Positions 57,801 through 60,628 of a DNA stretch of 64,000 bases are shown here, one piece after another. The translations under genes were made by a program, and so were the position numbers. Positions within the stretch are counted from its first letter, which is position 1. Every line of letters begins with the position of its first letter. The notes under the pieces are model-generated. The model had not been told where the DNA came from, did not search any database, and was given only the letters and a program-made list of their open reading frames with translations. Source of the DNA: Serripes groenlandicus (taxonomy: Eukaryota; Mollusca; Bivalvia; Cardiida; Cardiidae); assembly GCA_031761405.1 (NCBI GenBank), contig JASEVX010000010.1, positions 35,378,753 through 35,442,752 of the forward strand. The letters are read 5' to 3'.

Positions 57801-60044
57801 CGCATTTTGACGCAATAGCAGCAGTCGACTTTTTGAAACATTGTGGCCAAAGGTGGAATTGCTCATGATGAGCAATTTCTCCTTTGGCCATAATGTTTTC
57901 AATTTTATTTAACAATTAAGCTACCTTTTATGGCGATTTTCTCAGGTTTTTGTCACTATGTTTTCAAAGTCGTCTGCCGCATATTTGTTGTATGTGGGAA
58001 AGGGTTAACCGATTGACCAATTGCTAAGTAAATTATCGGAATTTGCCTTAGGTGGTGCTCTTTTACAGAATTTAATTCCGTGAAAGCTTTGGTTGCTGCG
58101 GTATCAGATAGAGGATAAAATGCCAAAACTTAAAAAAAAATCATCTTTTCAAATAGCACTTGTTCCTTGGATGACCCTCTACCAAGATTGTTCAGATCAT
58201 TCTGAGTTGTTGGTTAACATGGCTGACAGGGGGCGCAGCTTGTTTTCTTTATAATGTGTATAGTAAACTTGTCAAAAGTTACTGACCCGATTTGAAGATA
58301 GTTTTGGACAAGTGTTCCTTGAGAGACCCTCTACTGTGATTGGTCTAAATTTTCCGATCACTTCCGGGGGAATGAAGCTTGTGTTCCTTATATATAGAAA
58401 AACTTTAAAAAATCTTCATGTACAAAGGTATTGGCCAGATTTTAAATGAGCCGAATTACGAGAAAACCAACATTGTGGACTATGCGTAAAGTGTCGACCC
58501 AGATCAGCCTAAGCATGCCGCGTTAGGCTAACCCGGACAGACACTTTTCGTGGATTTTCTGTTTCAGGAATCATTTCTCGATGCCTCTATCTCCCTGAGA
58601 CGGAATGTGTCGGCCCGGATTAGCCTACGCGGACTGTGCAGGCTTATTTGAGTCGATACATTACGCAGGGTCCATAATCTTGGTTTTCTCGTGGAACGGC
58701 TCAAATGTATTTGGCACTTATTGTGCGTCCCTGTACCAAGACTGGCAAAATGGTTTCAATCCGCAGCATAAAATGGCCACCAGGGGGCGCGGCTTGTTTT
58801 CCTTATATATATATACATGTATCGTGAAATCTTTAAAAAATCTTTTAGTCCGAAAACATGGGCCCGATTTGAAAATGATTTGGCATATTATCATTTTCAC
58901 CGAGTGACCCTCAATAAAGAGTGTTCAACTGATATATTCAGAAGCATGACCAAAAGAGGGCGGGGCTCGTCTTTCTTATATGTACAATGTTTAGAGTAGG
59001 AACACATTTTAAGTTTTATTTACTCATCTGATTGATTTATAGGACCATCATATGGTCTTCTTGTTTATTGATCGCATCCGTCATATTGTCGAATTGCTAA
59101 CTGCTGTCACTGTCAACAATCATATTCTTTTTGGAGGATTACTGGTTTGACAATACCAAGTAGTTTTAAAAATAGTTTGTAACTTTAAATGACATTTGAT
59201 TTAATCATTTTAATGAAATTTCAGACGGCCTTGTGGTTTCATTCGGATCATCGGATGTTTGGATGCTAAAGGACTTGTCTGCATTGATAGAGGAAGGCAT
59301 ATTTCCTCAAGATTTGAGCGGCAATCCGTTAGATGTTGCTGGCTATAAAATCTGGGATGAACACTCACATGAAAGTATAATGGATGTTTGATTTATTTGC
59401 TTTTTGAGAAATGCTCATACATGAACACGCTTAACCCTTCTCCTCATACAACAATTCTGCAGCAGACGACTTTGGACATATTTTGTCAAAAAGTAGAAAA
59501 TATCTATAATTCAATGTATAACCTATGACTAAAAGTGGAAAACATTGTGTCAAAAGGAGAACTTGCTCGTTTAGAGCAATTTCTTCTTTTGTCACTATGT
59601 TTTCAAAAAGCCGACTGCTGCAGAGGCGTCAGAAAACGTCTATATGAGGGAAAAGGTTAACATTGAAGTTAAACGTATGACTCAAAGCTAGGCATATTTC
59701 TTTAATTAATCAGAGTAGAAAATTGTTCTACATTTGTTTAATTTTAGCTTCTTGTTTGATTTTAACTATGAGTAGGTGTACTGGCCCGCCGTGATATGAC
59801 TGAAAAATTGTTGAAAACGGCGTTAAACCCCAATAAATTGATTTCAATTTTTGTTATATATATCAATTAGCAGTTGCCACTTTTGCAATAATGTTTTTTA
59901 AATCTTTTCAATAATTATAGTGTCATTATAGATGTATTATGAGACAAAATTGACTATGTAAATTATTTTCTAGATGAACATAAGATGAAGTACAGAGGAG
60001 AGTTTCTAGACTATAAGGAACCGCAATACTGTTTTGCTGGACAG
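27808..60044 (+). CDS. Secreted modular cysteine-rich protein, 12 exons visible (3' end not found)
   Basis: Assembled from 12 segments flanked by AG and GT sites whose phases all agree: exon lengths 55, 116, 87, 64, 150, 141, 38, 69, 64, 135, 150 and 71 give 380 codons without a stop. Exon 1 plus the start of exon 2 is a signal peptide (hydrophobic GVVTMILFITATLCM). After a ~30-residue linker come two modules. Each starts CxPxQxFC, has eight cysteines (C-6-C-5-C ... C-7-C-5-C) and continues with ~110-130 residues, strand-helix-strand in character, with a D/E-G-x-VV strand; this is SEA-like in outline only. Exon phases per module are identical (0-0, 0-1, 1-1, 1-1, 1-0), so an exon block was duplicated. 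The last exon ends YCFAGQ in phase 0, like the two earlier module boundaries, so a third module is expected downstream. I do not recognise the family or function; an extracellular or secreted role is inferred from the signal peptide and cysteines. Confidence 0.75.
27970..28080. mobile_element. Half of an F-type palindromic MITE
   Basis: TCTATACCTCTATCAACCTG, ATGTGTCGGCCCGGATTAGC and GTTTTCTCGTGGGACGGCTT: right arm only. Confidence 0.7.
28081..28984. other. Intron sequence; retroelement 3' end and short tandem duplication
   Basis: CATATATATGTTAATGAACA (36-base unit) occurs twice in tandem at ~28815-28887. TGGGCCGGTGTCCTAATTAC ... ATCATTGTCATTG at ~28932-28982 resembles the 3' end of the non-LTR element at 20.7 kb. 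Otherwise nothing. Confidence 0.5.
28985..29195. mobile_element. TTAA-type MITE, degenerate ends
   Basis: TCTGCAACAGACGACTTTGA, ATTGCTCGTTTTGAGTAATT and GTCTGCTGCAGAGGCGTCAG ... CTATATGAGG. Confidence 0.65.
29215..29405 (-). mobile_element. SINE, head type C (antisense)
   Basis: The minus strand gives a GTCGAGCCGCGAAAGCTCGG-like head, GGGTTTGAACCCCGTCTCGG and CGTTCCTTCCGATGTTTGAT. A tRNA-like head precedes the GACAAATG-type body. Confidence 0.55.
29565..29765 (+). mobile_element. SINE, type C variant
   Basis: GAGCTGCGATAGCTTAGTCG (A box), GGTTCGAACCCAGGTCGG (B box), ATCACCATTGGGCTAATGGT and ACCAGTTGCTTGGGAAGC. Confidence 0.65.
29806..30049. mobile_element. F-type palindromic MITE
   Basis: Starts GAGCCGTCCCGCGAGAAAAC and ends GTTTTCTCCCGAGACGACTC, with inner complementary segments (TCTGGGCCGACACATTCCGT; TATAGAGTAATGATTCCTGG). 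The whole element folds into one imperfect hairpin. Confidence 0.82.
30071..30300. mobile_element. TTAA-type MITE
   Basis: TTAACCCATTCCCTCATATA to AATAAGGGAAAGGGTTAA, so TTAA at both ends; inner CTCTGCAGCAGACG and CGTCTGCTGCAG. Confidence 0.82.
30597..30850 (+). mobile_element. SINE, head type B (near full length)
   Basis: Head GCCTCGGTGGTGTAGTGGTA, GCGGGAGGTCGCGGGTTCGA and TCCCC; body GTGCGCTCAGGGTTGCTGGG and TTACGACTGACTGTCTGGTG; 3' domain GCCGTGATATAACTAAAAAG ... TTTAAAGCGGACATGTAAAA. Confidence 0.82.
30972..31230. mobile_element. F-type palindromic MITE
   Basis: GAGCTGTTCCACGAGAAAAT ... GGTTTTATCGTGGAACATTC, with TCTATACCTATATCCCCCTG and ATGTGTCGGCCCGGATTAGC in the right arm. The arms are complementary. 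Confidence 0.8.
31415..31675. mobile_element. F-type palindromic MITE
   Basis: GAGCCGTCCCGCGAGAAAAC ... GGTTTTCTCGCGGGACGGCT. It ends 100 bases before exon 2. Confidence 0.85.
31775..31890 (+). CDS. Exon 2: end of signal peptide, linker and first module Cys
   Basis: Acceptor: a T-rich tract then TTTCAG; donor GTACGT. It reads ATLCMSLVDGSEEFMPASM..., ending TTECQPGQ in phase 0. The next intron (17.7 kb) contains the antisense NRF-6-like gene. Confidence 0.75.
32101..32395 (+). mobile_element. SINE, head type C (full length)
   Basis: Head CCCGGTAGCTCAGTCGGTAA and GAGCTCGAATCCCAGCTCG; body TGACGTTTGACAAAAGTCAC, TTCACCAATGGGCTG and TGTGGAAAAGCAGCTAGTTG; 3' domain CGCCGTAATATGACTGAAAA ... GTTGAAAACGGCTTTAAACC, tail (ATCGATCAA). 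Confidence 0.85.
32638..32816 (-). mobile_element. SINE, head type C (antisense, degenerate)
   Basis: The complement of the GTCGGTAACGACG-like head and of the GGAAGGAATGAACGACCTAG body segment is recognisable, with many substitutions. Confidence 0.5.
32817..33035. mobile_element. TTAA-type MITE
   Basis: TTATCCCTTTCTCACCTGCA to GTGTATGGGAAAGGGTTAA, with GCAGCAGACCACTTTTGAAA and ATAGTCGTCTGCTGCAGAAT arms. Confidence 0.75.
33284..33431. repeat. CG-rich foldback with TTTCGCATCGCG iterations
   Basis: The left end GTCGACAGTACGATAACGCG(ATGC) is a perfect 24-base inverted match to the right end. The interior repeats TTTCGCATCGCGTTTTCG and CGTACTATCG. CpG density is far above that of the surroundings. 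Confidence 0.8.
33436..34303. other. Intron sequence, nothing recognised
   Basis: AT-rich, no repeats or ORFs of note. Confidence 0.5.
34304..34603. mobile_element. Composite MITE: GGGGCGTAGC carrier with F palindrome inside
   Basis: Starts GGGGCGTAGCTCCCTTTAGG and ends CAAGCTACGCCCC. The interior from CTGCGTAATGTATCGACCAG to GTTGATTTTCTCACGATACG is an F-type palindrome lacking its outermost bases. Its order is reversed relative to the copies at 52.9 and 55.8 kb. Confidence 0.75.
34688..34840 (+). mobile_element. SINE, type B, 5'-truncated
   Basis: TTGGCGCTCAGGATTGTGGG, TTACGACTGACTCGCTGGTG and CGCCGTGATATAACTGAACA. Confidence 0.72.
34970..35580. repeat. 57-58-bp tandem repeat, ~10 copies
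   Basis: The unit reads TTTGACAAAACTGAA..., TATATAATAAGTTTATATTC, AACAAGAGTTTAAACATG. Several adjacent units are exactly 57 bases, so 19-residue repeats (FDKPENLCHKCIFIKSLNL) stay open by period alone. A partial unit recurs at ~36065-36115. Confidence 0.85.
35612..35840. mobile_element. TTAA-type MITE, degenerate
   Basis: GCAGACGCATTTTGACGCAC ... AAATTCGTCTGCTGTAGATT ... TGTGGGAATGGG. Confidence 0.6.
35841..36475. other. Intron sequence; short duplicated piece
   Basis: 36065-36235 repeats the junction of tandem repeat and MITE seen at 35555-35680 (TTTATAAAACCAGAATAAAT, GCAAGTGGTCTTGACCCTTT), so that junction was duplicated. Otherwise nothing. Confidence 0.55.
36476..36492 (+). repeat. Poly-C tract
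   Basis: About 16 C residues abutting the left end of a MITE. Confidence 0.9.
36490..36960. mobile_element. TTAA-type MITE split by an F-type MITE
   Basis: Left part CCTTTCCCACATACACAAAA and GAAGCAGACGACTTTGAAAT; right part CACAATGCTTTCAAATGTCG, TCTGCTGCTTGGGCGTCAGA and TGTATGTGGGAAAGAGATAA. The F element lies between them. Confidence 0.72.
36546..36804. mobile_element. F-type palindromic MITE (nested)
   Basis: GAGCCGTCCCACGAAAAAAA ... CTCGCGGGACGGCTC. Inserted in a TTAA-type MITE; ATAT-like bases flank both ends. Confidence 0.82.
37108..37113 (-). terminator. Possible polyadenylation signal of the NRF-6-like gene
   Basis: AATAAA on the minus strand, very close to the stop codon, so the 3' UTR would be short. 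Other signals further downstream cannot be excluded. Confidence 0.4.
37123..39252 (-). CDS. NRF-6-like acyltransferase-3 family membrane protein
   Basis: Complete 709-residue protein in a single exon. Residues 1-20 are a signal peptide (MLKCAVFLCLIPAAVG). Residues ~40-170 are the extracellular NRF domain with conserved cysteines (YTC, ECIS, GVCLPDSC). A first membrane helix lies at ~200-221. From ~298 to 700 is a multi-span acyltransferase-3 domain: GLRVISICWVIQGHTY has the R-x10-H pair (R305, H316) central to the family, followed by DTFFFMSGLLVAYLAL, SWTWYLANDMQFYVI and TYAAYLVHPIVIV. Length and order fit nematode NRF-6 relatives (typically 650-800 residues), which act in lipid or drug transport and uptake; the substrate here is unknown. 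An AATAAA (complement at 37108-37113) lies only ~10 bases past the stop. The lack of introns suggests retroposition or simple intron loss. It is nested antisense in intron 2 of the secreted-protein gene. Confidence 0.95.
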   Translation of the reverse strand: MDMFMLKCAVFLCLIPAAVGQVYPLTKELDATGNITAAQMGEMADMQGLFKLVMDAFTKGVAAIGSYDVSYTCLNDTKIVIEAILQGDKTAIMFLDADVKPRSGILNGNVFWIGDYTECISISMHNPYTNIDLKGKYFSVGIRTSIVPLLVFGVCLPDSCEATDAQTLINLALSAGRENVTSPVEAVFDSDKPSIGSEQIGTIIVAAFVIIIVAIGTIVDLYEVYFENKYDVMSNGDVNRSTDDVKGITEPTNQLSGPIHIGEPRTTTRHGIFRALKAFSVYSNTKKLLNTSTANGPLACLNGLRVISICWVIQGHTYQFTLPFLSNTKYAQETLLHDYSFQAILNGTFSVDTFFFMSGLLVAYLALKEIKSKGRLNWLYFFGHRFWRLTPMYAFVLLVFTTLAQHLVHGPFRWFITEKQGPLTNYVDQCKDTWWANLLYFNNLYPDYGSLKGCMSWTWYLANDMQFYVIIAPLVIVLLNKNKIVGLVYSCILIVAGLGVRGFITAHFGMNQFGISSKHLDSPWVKNGPIYQYPFTRFPVYVVGLVTGFILHQTNCKIKMNKLVTSVGWFLSASAGYMVVYGLYYYYSHGTNMLTFGSHLYVATNRTVWSFCLAWLVIACATGRGGWVNTILSLKIWAPLGRLTYAAYLVHPIVIVVFWGNQFDTIKFSELMLIYIFISNLAITYGVSYIISMIIEAPMMQLEKIILSK
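39253..40298. other. Upstream region of the NRF-6-like gene
   Basis: The 5' flank of the minus-strand gene. CTATATATAGGCATATATAC near 39348 contains a TATA-like string ~100 bases above the ATG; this is weak. Degenerate TTAA-MITE pieces lie at 39865-39890 (ACATAGTCTGCTGCAGGTTA) and 40030-40200. Confidence 0.45.
40299..40519. mobile_element. F-type palindromic MITE
   Basis: GAGCCGTTCCACGAGACAAC ... GTTTTCTTGTGGGACGGCT. Confidence 0.8.
40540..40675 (+). mobile_element. SINE, type B, 5'-truncated
   Basis: TGACGACTGATACTCTGCAT, GTACTGGTTATTTATCCTGG and GTTGAAAGCGGCGTAAAACA. Confidence 0.6.
40676..41600. other. Intron sequence with SINE tails and short repeats
   Basis: A B-type SINE tail at 41098-41245 and a second partial tail at 41252-41310 (AAATGTCGTGATATAACTAA), tandemly duplicated. 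AGATAGTAAGTAAT-type units repeat at ~41385-41490. Nothing coding. Confidence 0.6.
41601..41740 (+). repeat. 35-bp tandem repeat, 4 copies
   Basis: Unit GTAATTAAATGTACGCGCTT + GCTTAGACTGTGCCG, nearly identical in all four copies. Confidence 0.92.
41867..42055. mobile_element. TTAA-type element variant
   Basis: GTAACCCTTTACCACATCAT to CGACAGTGAAAGGGTTAA. The right half (ATGGAGTGGTCCAATTTTCA, GTAAGAGTCGACTTTGATAA) matches 51.97-52.05 and 25.9-26.0 kb rather than the standard right half, so it is a hybrid or second subfamily. Confidence 0.62.
42164..42392. mobile_element. TTAA-type MITE, best-preserved copy
   Basis: TTAACCCTTTCCCTCATACG to ATATGAGGGAAAGGGTTAA: perfect TTAA on both sides and clean CCCTTTCCCTCATA inverted termini. 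Central hairpin ATTGCTCGTTTTGAGCAAT. Confidence 0.88.
42470..42685 (+). mobile_element. SINE, head type A (full length)
   Basis: GGCGTGGTCGAGTGGTTTGC, CCGGGTTCGATCCCCAGTCG, CTAGCCTAGTACTGGTTTGT and CGCCGTGATATAACTGAAAT ... GTTGAAAGCGGCGTAAAACA. Confidence 0.85.
42705..42920. mobile_element. F-type MITE, internally deleted
   Basis: GAGCCGTTCCACGAGAAAAC, TCCGGGCAGACACATTCCGT ... TTCACAATGTTTGTTTTACT. The left arm is shortened and the right terminus has decayed. Confidence 0.72.
43066..43303. mobile_element. M-type MITE
   Basis: TATCGAGGAATTGGCGTGAA ... CGCAAAGCCCTCGATA, with TA at both ends (mariner-type target). Central TTGCTCGTTCTGGGCCA. Confidence 0.75.
43681..43805 (+). mobile_element. 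SINE, head type C (3'-truncated)
   Basis: CCCCGGTAGCTCAGTCGGTA, ATCCCAACTCGGCC and GTCGTCTTCCACCAATGGGC. The body stops at GGGCTAACC. Confidence 0.75.
43820..44190 (+). mobile_element. Non-autonomous element, copy 2 (sense)
   Basis: Shares TTACTTAATATATGTCTATG, GGTCTCATAGTCATTGG, AGACATGTTGATCTGACAGC and TACTTTTGTAAATTATTGAT with the inverted copy at 21.3-21.9 kb. It ends in (TAAA)n, suggesting a retroposon. Confidence 0.72.
44620..44820 (-). mobile_element. SINE, type C, head-less (antisense)
   Basis: (TGAT)n tail, then the complement of the 3' domain (GGGTTTAATGCCGTTTTTAA, TATATCACGG), then CACACAACAATCTTCCCAAG and GAAGACGAATGACGCATGTC. Confidence 0.8.
44821..45163. other. Intron sequence, nothing recognised
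   Basis: No repeat family or gene could be assigned. Confidence 0.5.
45164..45385. mobile_element. TTAA-type MITE
   Basis: TTAACCCTTTCCCACATACA to GATAAAGGGTTAA. The central hairpin AATGGAGAAATTGCTCATTA / TGAGCAATTTCTCCATTTTA is near-perfect. Confidence 0.82.
45386..46432. other. Intron sequence, nothing recognised
   Basis: An 83-residue minus-strand frame near 45.6-45.9 kb has no recognisable domain and is not supported. Confidence 0.5.
46433..46765 (+). mobile_element. SINE, head type C (full length)
   Basis: CCCCGGTAGCTCAGTCGATA, GAGTTTGAATCCCAGCTCGG, TTGGCAATAGTCATTTTGAC, AGCCAGTTGCTTGGAAAGTA and GACGTGATATGACTGAAAAA ... GAAAACGGCGTTAAACCC, tail (AATCAATT)n. Confidence 0.85.
47100..47312. 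mobile_element. TTAA-type MITE, right part
   Basis: AAAATTGCTCATTATGAGCA hairpin, TTTTGCCACAATGTTTTCAA and TATATGTGGGAAAGG. Confidence 0.68.
47313..48509. other. Intron sequence, nothing recognised
   Basis: A 1.2-kb AT-rich stretch without a clear repeat, gene or splice-flanked coding segment. Confidence 0.5.
48510..48660 (+). mobile_element. SINE, head type A (degenerate)
   Basis: GGAGGCGTGGGGGTGAGGTT, GGCGTCTCGGGTTCGAAG, GTGATGGTTGAGTGTCCTTA and CACACCGGTTTGTCAGCC. Confidence 0.55.
48674..48935. mobile_element. F-type palindromic MITE
   Basis: GAGCCTTCCTGCGACAAAAC ... GGTTTTCTCGCGGGACGGCTC. Long frames on both strands (SRPARKPALWPLRNV and similar) are a by-product of the palindrome. Confidence 0.85.
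49010..49165. mobile_element. TTAA-type MITE, left part
   Basis: AAATCTGCAGTAGACAGATT and AAAAGGAGAGTTACTCATTT / GAGCAATTTCTCCTTTGG. Confidence 0.55.
49322..49565 (+). mobile_element. SINE, type C, 5'-truncated
   Basis: AGCGATCGTGAGTTCGAGTC, TTCGTCTTCCACCACTGGGC, AGTTGCCTAGGAAGAATG and AAAACGGCGTTAAACTCCCA. It ends ~50 bases before exon 3. Confidence 0.75.
49617..49703 (+). CDS. Exon 3: module A cysteine exon 1
   Basis: TTTCAG acceptor, GTAAGA donor. MFCFIRQKCVMEDGSC ... ICSADDM, 29 codons, phase 0 to 0. Counterpart of exon 8. Confidence 0.78.
49745..49977. mobile_element. TTAA-type MITE
   Basis: TTATCCCTTTCTCCAAAACA to TTGGAAAGGGTTAA, with CTCTACAGCAGACGACTTTT and AAGTCGTCTGCTGCAGATAT arms. 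It starts 40 bases after exon 3. Confidence 0.78.
50372..50545 (+). mobile_element. SINE, type A, head truncated
   Basis: CGTCTCAGGTTCGATCACCA, CTAGCCTAGTACTGGTTGGT and CGCCGTGATATAACTGAAAT. Confidence 0.75.
51000..51063 (+). CDS. Exon 4: module A cysteine exon 2
   Basis: TTTTGCAG acceptor, GTATGC donor. EVCYENKQLVCKPTDECQYV, 64 bases, phase 0 to 1. Exon 9 has exactly the same length, phase and cysteine spacing. Confidence 0.78.
51098..51495 (+). repeat. ~195-bp tandem duplication containing SINE B heads
   Basis: Unit 1: CTCCTCGTTGGTGTAGTGGT, GCGGAAGGTCGCGTGTTCGA, TTTGCTGCAGACGTCGTCAT and CTCACAATTGCCTGAAACAC. Unit 2 repeats these with changes (GTAGCAATAGTGGTAAAGCG, GGTCGCGGGTTCGATAGCCG, TTTGCTGCAGTAGTCGTCAT). 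The duplicated tRNA-like head has lost part of its A box in unit 2. Confidence 0.78.
51590..51803. mobile_element. TTAA-type MITE, degenerate
   Basis: GAAGACGCGTTTGGATGCGT, AACAGACGACTCTCGCAAAC and AAGTCGTCTGCGTATGTGTG. Confidence 0.5.
51920..52050. mobile_element. TTAA-element subfamily fragment
   Basis: CCTGAAATCTGCATTGTTTG, AAATGGAGTGGTCCAATTTT and TTCGGCAGTGAAAGAGTGAA: the same sequence block as at 25.87-26.0 and 41.97-42.05 kb. Confidence 0.55.
52105..52254 (+). CDS. Exon 5: module A helical exon
   Basis: GTTCAG acceptor, GTAAGA donor. VKFTLMGYRSVTEFIEGYVR ... DRLED, phase 1 to 1. Counterpart in order of exon 10. A TTAA-type MITE remnant starts ~25 bases past the donor. Confidence 0.78.
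52275..52503. mobile_element. TTAA-type MITE, degenerate
   Basis: ATGCAGACGTATTTTGTTGC, TACAGCAGACGACATGTTAT and CAATGTCGTCTGTTGTAGGT. It begins within ~25 bases of the exon 5 donor. Confidence 0.58.
52920..53227. mobile_element. Composite MITE: GGGGCGTAGC carrier with F palindrome inside
   Basis: GGGGCGTAGCCTTGCAATAA, then the F-type interior (GCCGTCTTGTGAGAAAATCA ... TGGTCGATACATTACGCTGA), then AATGTGTAGGCACGTGCCTA and GGGAGCTACGCCCC. The right end lies 46 bases from exon 6. Confidence 0.8.
53274..53414 (+). CDS. Exon 6: module A strand-rich exon
   Basis: TTTAAG acceptor, GTATGC donor. In the phase set by exon 5 it reads RIVVHARATLGMQYGLEAIF ... EWGDSPAIR. Another frame is also open (DGSLYMLEPLWACSMDW...), but it does not fit the flanking phases. 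A SINE B head fragment begins ~30 bases after the donor. Confidence 0.72.
53440..53500 (+). mobile_element. SINE B head fragment next to the exon 6 donor
   Basis: TGGCGTAGTGGTTAGCGTCC and GCATCGGAGAGGGAAACC: A-box region only. Confidence 0.5.
53733..53770 (+). CDS. Exon 7: module boundary micro-exon
   Basis: CACTTTAG acceptor, GTAAAA donor. PVNSPMKGCRPDQ; 38 bases, phase 1 to 0. It ends CxPxQ, as exon 2 does. Confidence 0.7.
53838..54035 (-). mobile_element. SINE, head type B (antisense)
   Basis: Complement of the 3' domain (GGGTTATATCGTGGCG), body (TTTAGCCTGACACCAGCGAG) and head (GGGGATCGAACCCGCGACGG). Confidence 0.7.
54036..54629. other. Intron 7 sequence, nothing recognised
   Basis: AT-rich; no repeat family or coding segment. 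Confidence 0.5.
54630..54698 (+). CDS. Exon 8: module B cysteine exon 1
   Basis: CTTTCAG acceptor, GTAAAC donor. TFCLFTGQCLDNQDGTCQCP, 23 codons, phase 0 to 0. The next intron contains the 76-bp minisatellite. Confidence 0.76.
54763..55738 (+). repeat. 76-bp minisatellite, ~13 copies, in intron 8
   Basis: Unit: GATAAAGAAACCAGGATAAA, CCGTATTGAGCGATTTAAAT, GTCTATGTTAATGTAAACAG, TCAACCAGATAGCATT. Most copies are identical apart from single substitutions (GAGACC, AACGTATT, AGTAAACC); one copy lacks ~7 bases. High identity indicates recent array growth and probable length variation between individuals. Confidence 0.95.
55772..56099. mobile_element. Composite MITE: GGGGCGTA carrier with F palindrome inside
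   Basis: GGGGCGTACATGTAGCTTTG, GCCGTCTCGTGAGAAAATCA ... TGATCGATACATTACGCAGA, GCATTTTGGGGCATTTTGAG and AATGTGTAGGCACGTGCCTA. The right terminus is eroded. Confidence 0.78.
56100..56415. other. Intron 8 end, nothing recognised
   Basis: AT-rich sequence up to the exon 9 acceptor. Confidence 0.5.
56416..56479 (+). CDS. Exon 9: module B cysteine exon 2
   Basis: TTTCCAG acceptor, GTAAGG donor. VKCYADGTRKCTWRHDCSFK, 64 bases, phase 0 to 1, matching exon 4. Confidence 0.76.
56480..57239. other. Intron 9, TTAA-MITE remnant
   Basis: CATACAGACGCATTTTGACA and CAACAAGCGTCTTTTGAAAG (56505-56550) are a MITE left half; otherwise nothing recognised. Confidence 0.5.
57240..57374 (+). CDS. Exon 10: module B helical exon
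   Basis: CCTAAAG acceptor, GTACCT donor. EIKVTGVFITLENFFGDLAE ... VYPDK, phase 1 to 1. Confidence 0.76.
57375..57778. other. Intron 10 start, nothing recognised
   Basis: No gene or repeat family assigned. Confidence 0.5.
57779..58008. mobile_element. TTAA-type MITE
   Basis: TTTACCCTTTCCCACCTGCA to TATGTGGGAAAGGGTTAA. GGAATTGCTCATGATGAGCA hairpin; AAGTCGTCTGCCGCATATTT arm. Confidence 0.82.
58009..58447. other. Intron 10; diverged tandem units
   Basis: Two copies of a ~160-base unit end with CTTGTTTTCTTTATA / CTTGTGTTCCTTATATATAG and share GACCCTCTAC; a related unit at 58.7-59.0 kb has GGGGGCGCGGCTTGTTTTCC. Not recognised as a known family. Confidence 0.5.
58448..58702. mobile_element. F-type palindromic MITE
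   Basis: GAGCCGAATTACGAGAAAAC ... GGTTTTCTCGTGGAACGGCTC, inserted in the GGGGGCG-type unit. AAAT-like bases flank both ends. Confidence 0.83.
58703..59224. other. Intron 10 end
   Basis: Continuation of the unit with GGGGGCGCGGCTTGTTTTCC and GAGGGCGGGGCTCGTCTTTC; then AT-rich DNA up to exon 11. Nothing coding. Confidence 0.5.
59225..59374 (+). CDS. Exon 11: module B strand-rich exon
   Basis: ATTTCAG acceptor; donor GTATAA chosen because it is the only nearby GT that keeps phase 1 for exon 12. GLVVSFGSSDVWMLKDLSAL ... KIWDEHSHE. Confidence 0.7.
59431..59660. mobile_element. TTAA-type MITE
   Basis: TTAACCCTTCTCCTCATACA to ATATGAGGGAAAAGGTTAA, with TTAA on both sides; AACTTGCTCGTTTAGAGCAA hairpin. 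Confidence 0.85.
59770..59838 (+). mobile_element. SINE, type C tail
   Basis: GGCCCGCCGTGATATGACTG and GTTGAAAACGGCGTTAAACC: 3' domain only. Confidence 0.75.
59974..60044 (+). CDS. Exon 12: module B boundary exon
   Basis: TTTTCTAG acceptor, GTAGGA donor. Only the phase-1 reading is open: EHKMKYRGEFLDYKEPQYCF, ending AGQ in phase 0. No continuing exon with an FC start was found between here and 64000, so the gene either runs past the window or is interrupted. Confidence 0.7.
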
Positions 60045-60217
60045 GTAGGAATGCTGTATTATAATAGAAAGTTCGTTGTTACAAATGAGATACTTACAAG
60101 CAATATAAACATTCGTAGAATGTTCTGTAGCCATAAATAAGTTAAAATATAATGCATAATGAAGACTCCATTATTAAACAAAGAGTTATAATGAACTTTT
60201 TTTTATTATTATTTTCA

Positions 60218-60355
60218 TAGGGGTTATACATTCTTTTCAACATTATTTCAGTTATATCATGGTAATATAGTCTACTTAATGATCCCTGGTTAAGTAATCA
60301 GTATGCTAGCAAAATTACGGTGCCTTGTCCAACGGCACTCCACTATAAGCGTCAT
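60218..60355 (-). mobile_element. SINE, type A body (antisense)
   Basis: TTTCAGTTATATCATGGTAA, TAATGATCCCTGGTTAAGTA and CCAACGGCACTCCAC; head missing. Confidence 0.65.
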
Positions 60356-60376
60356 AAGCAGTGCACACATACAACA

Positions 60377-60628
60377 TATCGAGGGCTTGGCGTGAAACGG
60401 TTGTAACTAAAATTGGTATTTTGTTACCAAGGTTAATCACCTCACCATAAAGTCTTTATAAGCGTTAAATCATTTCTCTTTGTAAACAATGGAAATTTAG
60501 GGGCCATTGCTCGTTCTGAGCAATAGCACCTAAATTTGCATTGTTTACAAAGGGGTCAAAATTGCCCCTAAACCAGGGTTTTCAAAATGGGTATTTAGTT
60601 ACAACCGTTTCACGCCAAGCCCTCGATA
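60377..60628. mobile_element. M-type MITE, best-preserved copy
   Basis: TATCGAGGGCTTGGCGTGAA ... TTCACGCCAAGCCCTCGATA: terminal inverted repeats of ~30 bases flanked by TA. Central hairpin ATTGCTCGTTCTGAGCAAT. Confidence 0.87.

Noticed and set aside
29704..58907. Similar 60-160-residue ORFs (SRPARKPTVWTLRKV..., YTYIPLRRNVSARISLRG...)
   Set aside because: They are read-through of the F-type palindromic MITE; they occur on both strands and differ by frameshifts between copies.
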